Positions 25,561 to 32,285 of a DNA stretch of 38,059 bases are shown one piece after another. The translations under genes were made by a program, and so were the position numbers. Each line of letters starts with the position of its first letter. Positions within the stretch are counted from its first letter, which is position 1. The notes below the pieces were generated by a model, which saw only the letters and a program-made list of their open reading frames with translations, did not search any database and had not been told where the DNA came from. Origin of the DNA: JBOFFC01 sp051648405. GTDB lineage: Bacteria; Planctomycetota; Planctomycetia; Pirellulales; Lacipirellulaceae. The stretch covers positions 1-38,059 of the forward strand of contig JBOFFC010000136.1 in the NCBI GenBank assembly GCA_051648405.1, written 5' to 3'.

Positions 25561-26648
25561 TCCAGCGGCGAGCCAATTCGCTCGTTGGTTTCACGCTCGT
25601 CGAGCTGTTGGTCGTGATCGCGATCATCGGCGTCTTAGTAGGCCTGCTGCTGCCGGCTGTTCAGGCCGCCCGCGAGGCGAGCAGGCGCGTCGCCTGCACC
25701 AACAACCTGAAACAGCTCGCGCTGGCGGCGCTCGGCTACGAGCAACGCACCGAGCGGCTCCCGCCGTCGGGACTTAGCCAAGTCCGCCTCGAAGCTAAGT
25801 GGGGAGCGCCGATCGTGAACCCGTTCGGGGGCGCCCAGTTGAGCTGGGTTGCGATCCTGCTGAACGACATCGAAGAGGGCTCCCTCGCCGATCGTTTCGA
25901 CTTCAAGCGGTCGCTTGCCCAACAATCGATCGACGCCCTAGCGATGCTTCCAGGGTCGGTGCGGTGCCCGTCGGACGACTCCGACGGCCGCGTCTACGAC
26001 ATGCCCGGTCCGTTGATCTCGTCGCCAAGGTTGACGATCGCCAAGGGAAACTACGCCGCGTACGTCAGCCCTTTCCACGTCGATCTCCAGGTCCTGTTCC
26101 CCGGGGCCTTTGTGCATGGTGGTCAGGCGATCGCGAAGGTGACGGACGGAACGTCGCACACGCTCGCGATAAGCGAGGTCCGAACGAACGACCTGACGGA
26201 GGACGAGCGAGGCGCTTGGCTGCTGCCGTGGCCGGGGGCAACGGCCCTGTCCGTCGACGTTCACAACCGCGACTGGGCTGGCGACGGGGGCGACAGCGCC
26301 GCCGGGGATGACTTCGTTATCTTCTCCGACACGTATGAGCCAAGTCCAACGACCGCCGGCGATGCGCAAACACCCAACACGCAAGGGCCCAACGCCGACA
26401 CCCTCAGAGGTTGTGAGCACGGGTCGATGCTCCGCGACGCGTCGCTCGCCCAACGCATGCCTTGCGCAAAGGGCCGCCCTCCCGGGATCCCCGGGTACCT
26501 CTCCGCCGCCCCGCGCAGCACCCACCCCGGCGGCGTCAACGGGGCCTGGCTCGACGGGCGGGTGACTTGGCTAGCCGACGAAGTCGCGGGGCTTTGGCTC
26601 GCATACGCGGTTTCGATCAACGATGGGGCCGGGAAGGTCGGCGAGTAA
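25557..26648 (+). CDS. DUF1559 protein with type IV pilin-like N-terminus
   Basis: The 363-residue product has the prepilin signature FTLVELLVVIAIIG close to its N-terminus, the extended helix VGLLLPAVQAAREASRR, and the C-terminal H-x9-DG motif (HPGGVNGAWLDG). It belongs to the DUF1559 family. It is the last of four overlapping genes: its ATG at 25557 overlaps the TGA at 25558-25560. As a pseudopilin it would be cut by a prepilin peptidase and held in the membrane by its N-terminal helix. Being in the operon of a sigma factor, kinase and exported pseudo-protease suggests a part in a surface assembly or sensor. Function of the family is not established. Confidence 0.92.
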   Translation: MIQRRANSLVGFTLVELLVVIAIIGVLVGLLLPAVQAAREASRRVACTNNLKQLALAALGYEQRTERLPPSGLSQVRLEAKWGAPIVNPFGGAQLSWVAILLNDIEEGSLADRFDFKRSLAQQSIDALAMLPGSVRCPSDDSDGRVYDMPGPLISSPRLTIAKGNYAAYVSPFHVDLQVLFPGAFVHGGQAIAKVTDGTSHTLAISEVRTNDLTEDERGAWLLPWPGATALSVDVHNRDWAGDGGDSAAGDDFVIFSDTYEPSPTTAGDAQTPNTQGPNADTLRGCEHGSMLRDASLAQRMPCAKGRPPGIPGYLSAAPRSTHPGGVNGAWLDGRVTWLADEVAGLWLAYAVSINDGAGKVGE

Positions 26649-26664
26649 GGCGGCCCCCCGTTTG

Positions 26665-26686
26665 GCGAACGATTCGCACGATTTTT
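26665..26686 (+). terminator. Weak intrinsic terminator after the four-gene operon
   Basis: A short hairpin GCGAA-CGA-TTCGC at 26665-26677 is followed within five bases by TTTTT at 26682-26686. The stem is only 5 bp, so this is a modest candidate for the end of the sigma/kinase operon transcript. Confidence 0.35.
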
Positions 26687-26802
26687 CTGGCGGATCGGCC
26701 CCCTAGAGGCCCCTCTCCCGGGTAACCCCCGACCGCGGCCCTCGTCCGAGGCGCCAGCGATAGCGGCGGGAACTAGCCCCGAGTTTTTTGGGAGAAGCAG
26801 TC

Positions 26803-27885
26803 ATGGCAAGGTCTAAGAACACTCGTCGTCAGCGGTTCGGGATCGAGTCGCTCGAGGCCAAGCGGGCGATGGCGGGCGACGTGTCGGTCGCCCTTTCGGG
26901 TGGCGCCCTGGAGATCCAGGGAGACAACCTGAGCAACGCCATCGAGGTCGTCCAGGCGGCCAACGGCGACCTGTCGATCCGCGGTCTGGCCGACGCCAAC
27001 GGCGTCGCAACGCGAGTCAACGGGGCGTCGGTCGTGAGCTTTAGCTCGGCCAGCATCCAGAACGCCCAGGTCAAGATGGAGGGCGGCAATGACTCGGTCA
27101 CCTTCCGCGACCTGCGTTCGGCTAACGACCTGGTGGTCGAGACCGGCTCGGGGAACGACCGCGTGACGGTGATTGGCGGCTCGGCCGGGGCGAGCATCTC
27201 GCTCATTCTGGGCGAGGGGAACGACCAGGCGGCGTTCAATGACATCGACGTGTCGAACGACCTCTCGGTCGAGGCCAACGGCGGCGCCGACACGGTGGTC
27301 CTCAACAACGCGCGGGTTGGCTCGACCGCGAAGTTGATCACCGGCTCGGGCAACGACACGGTTCGTTTCCAGAACTCGTCGGTCGGTGGGCTTGAGGTGG
27401 TGACCGACGTCGGCAACGACACGGTCGCCGTCAACGGCCTGACGATCGCCAGCGGCATGCAGATCGACACCGGCGAAGGTTCCGACCGCGTGACGACCAA
27501 CGCCCTGACGATCGGCACGGACGCGTCGGTCCAAACGGGCATCGGCAACGACACGGTCACGATGACTGCCGTCACCGCCGGCGCGAGCTTGCTGATCTCT
27601 ACCGACCTCGGCTCTGACCGCGTGACGCTGACCGACTCGTCGGCCGGCAGCGACATCTCGATCGACACCGGCGCCGGTTCCGACGTGATCGTCGCCGAGC
27701 GGCTCGACGCCGGCAGCACGATCTCGGTCAAGAGCGACTCGGGCGCCGACAGCGTCACCGCCCGCAACCTGACGGCTGCGGTCGACATCGTCCTCGAAGG
27801 GGGAGCGGACCTCGACCTGTTGATCCGCGACGCCCTCTTCCCGGGCAACGCGCTGATCATCGCCGACTTCGAGCGGTTCGCCTGA
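26803..27885 (+). CDS. Exported solenoid-like repeat protein with planctomycete export motif
   Basis: A 360-residue protein. The N-terminus (SKNTRRQRFGIESLEAKRAM) is a variant of the planctomycete extracellular motif. From about residue 90 to 345 the chain consists of about eleven repeats of close to 22 residues, each with a G/S-x-G-N/S-D-x-V core (for example TGSGNDRVTV, GEGNDQAAF, DVGNDTVAV, GAGSDVIVA) followed by two short strands and a turn. This spacing suits a beta-roll or beta-helix; the GND cores recall RTX calcium-binding repeats, but the repeat is longer than the 9-residue RTX unit. It ends abruptly with LIIADFERFA and has no PEP-CTERM or dockerin. GGGAG at 26790-26794 marks the ATG at 26803. 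Probably a secreted or surface structural protein; function unknown. Confidence 0.85.
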   Translation: MARSKNTRRQRFGIESLEAKRAMAGDVSVALSGGALEIQGDNLSNAIEVVQAANGDLSIRGLADANGVATRVNGASVVSFSSASIQNAQVKMEGGNDSVTFRDLRSANDLVVETGSGNDRVTVIGGSAGASISLILGEGNDQAAFNDIDVSNDLSVEANGGADTVVLNNARVGSTAKLITGSGNDTVRFQNSSVGGLEVVTDVGNDTVAVNGLTIASGMQIDTGEGSDRVTTNALTIGTDASVQTGIGNDTVTMTAVTAGASLLISTDLGSDRVTLTDSSAGSDISIDTGAGSDVIVAERLDAGSTISVKSDSGADSVTARNLTAAVDIVLEGGADLDLLIRDALFPGNALIIADFERFA

Positions 27886-27897
27886 TGTTCGCCTCCC

Positions 27898-27972
27898 GAC
27901 CGGGCGGGGGGCAACGCCGCCCGGTCGCGGTCGAGCCGCGTGGGGGGGTGGTGCACGGCCGCGCCACCCCCC
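27898..27972 (+). terminator. Two tandem GC-rich hairpins
   Basis: A perfect 10-bp stem GACCGGGCGG/CCGCCCGGTC (27898-27926, 9-base loop) is followed by a 9-bp stem GGGGGGTGG/CCACCCCCC (27943-27972). They lie just after the solenoid gene stop. No long T-tract follows, so termination is plausible but unproven. Confidence 0.55.
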
Positions 27973-28022
27973 TCTCGCGTTTCACACGACGCCCATTCCT
28001 CCACCAACCCGAAAGGCTCGAC

Positions 28023-29144
28023 ATGCGCGCTTACACAGAAATCAGCGCCTTCGCTTTACTGGCCGTCGCCTTGATGGCAGACGACGCCCGCGGGCAAGTC
28101 CGCAGCTACGACATCCGCCTAGCCCCCAGCGCCCCCACCGCCGACGGGGTCGTCACTCCCGGCGAGTGGGACGCCGCGGCGCCCGCCGCGGGGAACTGGA
28201 CCGAGCTCCAGCAGATCGAAGGAGACGCCGACACGGCCGGCAACCGATTCCGCATGATGTGGGACAGCCAGGCCCTCTACCTGCTGTACCAAACGAACCA
28301 GAACGCTTGGACCGCCCCCCCCGCGGCTGCCAACCCGTTGTTCAGCTTCGAGACCGACCAACTGTTCGTGTACCTGGACCCGAACCTCGACAACGAGCAG
28401 AACTTCCGCACGAACCCGGACGAGGCGCCCGACGCGTACGAACTGGCGTTCAACCTCCACAGCGGCAACCGCGTGGCGACGAACGCAAACCGGAACGGGA
28501 TCGGCGTCTCGACCGAGGCGCGCGTCGATACGATGTTCGGCGACCAGGCCGACTGGAACCGCGGCGGGGCGTCGCTCGCCGGCGCGGCGATGCAGGGGAT
28601 CGTGGTCGCCCAAAACAACGGCGCCTCGGGGGGCGTCGCCGAGGTTCGGATCCCCTGGTCCGCTTTGAACGCGAACGCGACCTACCGCGGCCCCAACCCG
28701 CTCGGTGACTACACCGCCGACGGCTTCGTAAACGCGGCCGACTACACCGCGTGGCGAGACGCGCTGGGGTCTTCGGTGAGCGTCCCCGGGAATGGCGCCG
28801 ACGGCAGCGGGAACGGTGTGATCGACCAAGCCGACTACACCGCGTGGCAGAGCGCGTACGGCGCCCGCGGCATCGTCGAGACCGGCCTCAGCCACACGTT
28901 CGCGCCGACGGCGGGAGACACGTGGTTCTTCAACCTGGGCCGCGTGGCGCCCGCGGACCTGGCGAACTACCAGCCGGTGTACAACTGGACCGAGTCGTTC
29001 TTCTTCGCCGCGCGGCCGCACGCCGAAGTGACGTTCGTAGGCGCCGGTCCCGGCACGGCGATCCCCGAGCCGGGCGCCGGGTTGCTAGGCGGCACGATGC
29101 TGGTCGTCGCTATCGCTTCACGAGGCCGGCGATCTTCTCGGTGA
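28023..29144 (+). CDS. Exported CBM9-like protein with internal dockerin and PEP-CTERM
   Basis: A 373-residue paralogue of 14839-15966 with the same order of parts: signal peptide (about 1-25, ending DARGQ), CBM9/DOMON-like strands (TADGVVTPGEWDAAA, FRMMWDSQALYLLYQTNQ, EVRIPWSALNANA), a dockerin type I at about 228-281 (GDYTADGFVNAADYTAWRD and GNGVIDQADYTAWQS), then GDTWFFNLGRVAPAD and AEVTFVGAG which appear to complete the sandwich, and PEP-CTERM (AIPEPGAG, hydrophobic helix, basic tail). The ATG at 28023 is chosen because it starts a proper signal peptide and has GAAAGG upstream; ATG 27885, overlapping the previous stop, would add 46 residues running through two hairpins. The last 11 codons use rarer triplets (TCA, TCT, CGA) than the rest of the gene. 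Confidence 0.86.
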   Translation: MRAYTEISAFALLAVALMADDARGQVRSYDIRLAPSAPTADGVVTPGEWDAAAPAAGNWTELQQIEGDADTAGNRFRMMWDSQALYLLYQTNQNAWTAPPAAANPLFSFETDQLFVYLDPNLDNEQNFRTNPDEAPDAYELAFNLHSGNRVATNANRNGIGVSTEARVDTMFGDQADWNRGGASLAGAAMQGIVVAQNNGASGGVAEVRIPWSALNANATYRGPNPLGDYTADGFVNAADYTAWRDALGSSVSVPGNGADGSGNGVIDQADYTAWQSAYGARGIVETGLSHTFAPTAGDTWFFNLGRVAPADLANYQPVYNWTESFFFAARPHAEVTFVGAGPGTAIPEPGAGLLGGTMLVVAIASRGRRSSR

Positions 29145-29169
29145 GCTCGCGGACGTACTCCCGGCGGAC
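29110..29169 (-). pseudogene. Possible C-terminal remnant of a lost minus-strand gene
   Basis: Read on the minus strand, 19 codons give VRREYVRELTEKIAGLVKR followed by a stop at 29110, with 18 of 19 codons ending in G or C. This looks like a true amphipathic protein C-terminus. An in-frame stop lies directly before it at 29170-29172. It overlaps the last codons of the PEP-CTERM gene on the other strand. The piece is too short for family assignment, and chance cannot be ruled out. Confidence 0.25.
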
Positions 29170-29531
29170 CTAGCGCCGGACGAGGCCACGGCTAGGCGGG
29201 AGATCCCGACGACTGCGTCCGACGCCGCCGCTCGTCAGTGGTAGCCGGGCGCGAGGCCGCATCGAGTGGGGACGGAGCCCCGCCGTGGCCCACCGGAATG
29301 CCTCTCGGTCGCGCGGCGACTTCGACGGAGACGGCGACGTCGGTCCGGCCGACTGCGCGCCGCGTGGGACGAGCTAAGGCGCCGCGGGCGCTTGTGGCGA
29401 TCGCCGTCGCGGCGGGACTCGCGGCCCCGCGACGCTTGCGAGGGCGGGTCCGCTGATCTAGCTTCGGGGGGCTTCTGGGTGGCGTCCCACGGCCCGGCCT
29501 CCCTGTCGCTCCTCCGGCGCTGCATGCCGCC
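29145..29531. other. Intergenic stretch with decayed sequence
   Basis: No intact gene is seen in these 387 bp. They contain a dockerin-like motif and a hydrophobic-helix-plus-arginine tail in different frames (29315-29456) and, at the left edge, part of an antisense coding-like piece. The stretch between 29457 and 29531 should hold the promoter of the PfkB gene, but I see no clear elements. Confidence 0.5.
29315..29456 (+). pseudogene. Degenerate dockerin/PEP-CTERM gene end
   Basis: In one frame 29315-29377 reads GDFDGDGDVGPADCAPRGTS then stop, matching the first calcium loop of a dockerin type I. In another frame, 29385-29456 reads RAPRALVAIAVAAGLAAPRR and a few more residues to a stop, which resembles the membrane helix and basic tail of a PEP-CTERM signal. 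The order is that of an intact dockerin/PEP-CTERM gene, but the second loop and the PEP motif are missing and the frames differ, as expected after deletions. Both pieces are short, so this is a suggestion. Confidence 0.38.
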
Positions 29532-30488
29532 ATGGCCCGAACCATCGACTGCGTCGTCGCGGGCACAACGGTCCTCGACGTGCTGGTCCACCCGATCGAC
29601 CTCGAACGGCCGATCGGCGGCAACCGGCTGTTCCAGGTGGCGCCGCTCGAAGCCGTGTCGGGGGGCGTCGTCTGCAACGCCGGGACGGCGATGGCGCGGC
29701 TGGGCGCTCGGGTCGCGGCCCTTTGTGCGCTTGGCGACGACGATTGGGGAGCGATCGTCCGCCGCCGGCTCGCCTCGGAGGGGATCGAGACCTCGAGCGC
29801 CTTCTCGCTCGAGGGCGCCGTCACAAGCACGACCGCGGTCCTCATCGCCCCCGAGGGGGAGCGGTCGTTCGCCCACCACACGGGGGCCTCGGCGCTGCTT
29901 TCCGCCGCGCACTTCGACGCTCACCGAACACTGTGGGAAAACAGCCGCTGCATGCTGTTGGGATACTACTCGCTGCTGCCGGAGCTGGAGCCGGAGATGG
30001 CCGCCGTGGTAACGCGCGTGCGCTCCGCCGGGGGCCTCGTGGCGCTCGACGCGGGGGGGAGCGGTGGCGCGATGTCGCCGCTCGATCGGGTCTTGCCGCA
30101 CCTCGACTACTACGTTCCCAGTCGCTCCGAGGCGCAGAATCAGACGGGAGAGACCGACCCCGAGACGATGCTGCGCCGCTACCGCGAGGCGGGCGCTCGG
30201 GGCGTGCTGGGCCTCAAGCTCGGATCCGACGGCGCGCTGCTCTCGCCGCGCGACGGCGAATTGATCCACGTCCCCTGCGCTACTCCCCCGGGCCCTGTTG
30301 TGGACACGACCGGCGCCGGCGACGCGTTCTACGGGGGGCTGCTGGCCGGCGTGCTGCGGGGGCTCGAGCTGGTCGATGCCGCGAAGCTCGCCGCGGCGAC
30401 CGCCGCTTGCTGCGTGACCGGGCGCGGCGCGTCGGCCGGGTTGCGCGACTACGACCAAACAACGCAGATCGCAGGCCTCGCCCACTGA
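29532..30488 (+). CDS. PfkB family carbohydrate kinase
   Basis: A 318-residue ribokinase-fold kinase. The N-terminal region has the GGVVCNAGTAMARLGARVAALCALGDDDWG segment (split signature 1, residues about 44-73), and the C-terminal signature 2, DTTGAGDAFYGGLLAG, lies at about 257-272 with the catalytic Asp in GAGD. Such enzymes phosphorylate sugars or sugar derivatives with ATP in the cytoplasm. The substrate cannot be read from sequence. A xylose-isomerase-like gene begins 28 bp after its stop and a lipoprotein gene follows that, so they form a probable operon; a ketose or other sugar made by the isomerase would be a natural substrate. ATG 29532 gives the expected family N-terminus. Confidence 0.92.
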   Translation: MARTIDCVVAGTTVLDVLVHPIDLERPIGGNRLFQVAPLEAVSGGVVCNAGTAMARLGARVAALCALGDDDWGAIVRRRLASEGIETSSAFSLEGAVTSTTAVLIAPEGERSFAHHTGASALLSAAHFDAHRTLWENSRCMLLGYYSLLPELEPEMAAVVTRVRSAGGLVALDAGGSGGAMSPLDRVLPHLDYYVPSRSEAQNQTGETDPETMLRRYREAGARGVLGLKLGSDGALLSPRDGELIHVPCATPPGPVVDTTGAGDAFYGGLLAGVLRGLELVDAAKLAAATAACCVTGRGASAGLRDYDQTTQIAGLAH

Positions 30489-30516
30489 TCCGACCCCCTC
30501 CCGAGGAACCCCGCCG

Positions 30517-31551
30517 ATGCCCCGCGACTACCGGTTCTCGTTCGGCCCCTGGAACATCAGCGAGGGCGCCGACCCGTTCGGCCCCGCCGTGCGGCCGACG
30601 ATCGACTTCGCTCGCAAGCTGCCGCTGTACCGCGAACTGGGGTTCGAGGGGGTGCAGTTGCACGACGACGACGCGGTCCCGGGGATCGAGGACCTGTCTC
30701 CGAGCGAGGTCTGCACCCGCGCGGCCGAGCTGCGACGGGTGCTCGACGGCGAGGGGCTCGTCGCCGAGTTCGTCGCCCCCCGGCTGTGGGAGAGCCCGAT
30801 GGGGGTCGATGGGGGGTACACGGCGAACGACCCCGCTTGCCGGCGTTGGGCGATCGAGCGCTCAAAACGTGCTGCCGACGTCGCCGACGCGATGGGGGTC
30901 GAGCTGATGGTGCTGTGGCTCGCACGCGAAGGGACCTACATCCGCGAGTCGAAGAGCCCGCTCACGGCCCAACAACACCTGCTCGACGCCGTCAACGAGC
31001 TGCTGGCCTACCACCCCGGCTTGCGATGGGCGATCGAGCCCAAGCCGAACGAACCGGTCGATCTCGCGCTGTTGCCGACGATGGGGCACGCGATGGCGTT
31101 CGCCCAACGGACGGCCGACCCTCCGCGCGTCGGGGGGCTAGTCGAGTCGGCGCACGCGTTGCTCGTGGGCCTCGACCCCGCCGAGGAGATGGCCTTCGCG
31201 ATGGCCTGTGGCAAACTGTGGAGCGTCCACCTGAACGACCAGAACGGCCTCAAGTTCGACCAAGACAAGTCGTTCGGCAGCGTGAACCTGCGGTCGGCGT
31301 TCCACCAGGTCCGCGTGCTGGAAGAGGCCGCCTACGCTGACTCTGGCCGGTTCGTTGGACTCGACGTGAAGGCGATGCGCACGCAGCCCACCGACAGGGC
31401 CCTGAAGCACCTCTCCACGAGCAAAGAGGTGTTCTTACAGTTGGTCGAAAAGGCCCGCACGTTCCCCCAGGCCGCGTGCGACGCCGCGATCACCGCGCGC
31501 GACTACGAAGAGGTCGAACGCCTCGTGCTGACGCACCTGCTGGGAGCGTGA
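30517..31551 (+). CDS. Xylose-isomerase-like TIM-barrel protein
   Basis: A 344-residue protein aligned along its length with class I (actinobacterial-type) xylose isomerase: FSFGPWNISEGADPFGP, the catalytic His in LHDDD (H49), LWLAREGT (the W/REG substrate pocket), IEPKPNEP (E174, K176), VESAH (E210, H213), KFDQD (D248, D250) and GLDVKA (D283). One expected metal ligand differs: where xylose isomerase has Asp in HIDLNGQ, this protein has His238 in SVHLNDQ. Members with this variant seem to form a planctomycete-type subfamily, from memory. It would isomerise an aldose to a ketose using divalent metal, in the cytoplasm, but the true substrate may not be xylose. It is in a probable operon with the upstream PfkB kinase. 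Confidence 0.87.
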   Translation: MPRDYRFSFGPWNISEGADPFGPAVRPTIDFARKLPLYRELGFEGVQLHDDDAVPGIEDLSPSEVCTRAAELRRVLDGEGLVAEFVAPRLWESPMGVDGGYTANDPACRRWAIERSKRAADVADAMGVELMVLWLAREGTYIRESKSPLTAQQHLLDAVNELLAYHPGLRWAIEPKPNEPVDLALLPTMGHAMAFAQRTADPPRVGGLVESAHALLVGLDPAEEMAFAMACGKLWSVHLNDQNGLKFDQDKSFGSVNLRSAFHQVRVLEEAAYADSGRFVGLDVKAMRTQPTDRALKHLSTSKEVFLQLVEKARTFPQAACDAAITARDYEEVERLVLTHLLGA

Positions 31552-31555
31552 TCCC

Positions 31556-32233
31556 GTGACGCCAGGACCCCACGCCGTGGACGAACCCCGGACGACGAAG
31601 CCGCTCTTCCGCTTGTCAGCCCTGGCGCTGCTCGGCGCCGCATCGGCGGTCGGCTGCTTCAGCGGGCCCGCCGCGGTCCGCCCCGACCTCGACCCGGGCG
31701 AAATGACCCGCGGCGCCATCAAGGCCTACGACACCGACGCCGACGGGGCCCTGTCGGCAGAAGAGCTGAAGCGCGTTCCGGGGGTCGCCAAGTACGCCGC
31801 CAAGTACGACTCCGATGGGGACAACAGCGTCTCACAAGACGAGCTTCGGGCGCGGTTCGACGCCTGGGAGGACCAAGGCCTGTCGTTCCGCCGGCTCGAC
31901 GCCACGGTCACACTCCGTGGCCGGCCGCTGGCGGGAGCGTCTGTCGAGTTCGTCCCCGAGGTGTACATGAGCCCTTCGATCAAGCCGGCCCGCGGGACGA
32001 CCGACGGCTCTGGCCAGGTGAAGATCAGCGTCGCGCCGGAGGACCTGCCCCCGGCACTCAAGAGTCGGGGCGACTCGTTCCGTGGCGTCTACGTGGGCAC
32101 CTACCGGATCAAGGTGAGCCACCCCCGCGCAAAGCTCGCGCCGGCGTACGCGGCAGGCGACGCGCTCGGCGAAGAAGTCGCCCGCGACACCGTGCCGCCG
32201 TCGATCGCGATCGCGCTCGAGTCGACAAAGTGA
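31556..32233 (+). CDS. EF-hand lipoprotein with carboxypeptidase-regulatory-like domain
   Basis: A 225-residue protein. An N-terminal hydrophobic stretch ends in the lipobox-like AVGC at about residue 34, so it is a probable lipoprotein. Two EF-hands follow: DTDADGALSAEEL and DSDGDNSVSQDEL, each with the 12-residue calcium loop. The C-terminal half (about 120-220) has TVTLRGRPLAGASVEFVPE, TDGSGQVKISV and GTYRIKVSH, a transthyretin-like carboxypeptidase regulatory fold seen in many planctomycete small lipoproteins. The GTG start at 31556 lies 4 bp after the stop of the isomerase gene with GGAG at 31542-31545. It may bind calcium or a partner at the cell surface. Its link to the sugar genes is only by position. 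Confidence 0.82.
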   Translation: MTPGPHAVDEPRTTKPLFRLSALALLGAASAVGCFSGPAAVRPDLDPGEMTRGAIKAYDTDADGALSAEELKRVPGVAKYAAKYDSDGDNSVSQDELRARFDAWEDQGLSFRRLDATVTLRGRPLAGASVEFVPEVYMSPSIKPARGTTDGSGQVKISVAPEDLPPALKSRGDSFRGVYVGTYRIKVSHPRAKLAPAYAAGDALGEEVARDTVPPSIAIALESTK

Positions 32234-32244
32234 GCGACTCGCAC

Positions 32245-32271
32245 GGGTGGACCGCCAGCGCGGCGCCACCC
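32245..32271. terminator. Hairpin between convergent genes
   Basis: GGGTGG at 32245-32250 pairs with CCACCC at 32266-32271, between the lipoprotein stop and the DUF1559 stop. Position suits a bidirectional terminator, but there is no T-tract on either side. Confidence 0.33.
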
Positions 32272-32285
32272 CGCGACTGGCCGGC

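Noticed and set aside
27885..28022. ATG overlapping the solenoid gene stop as start of the CBM9-like protein
   Set aside because: It would translate two strong hairpins and bury the signal peptide 46 residues inside; ATG 28023 is preferred.
29235..30485. Minus-strand frame antisense to the PfkB kinase
   Set aside because: Composition is basic and repetitive; the sense strand has clear kinase signatures.
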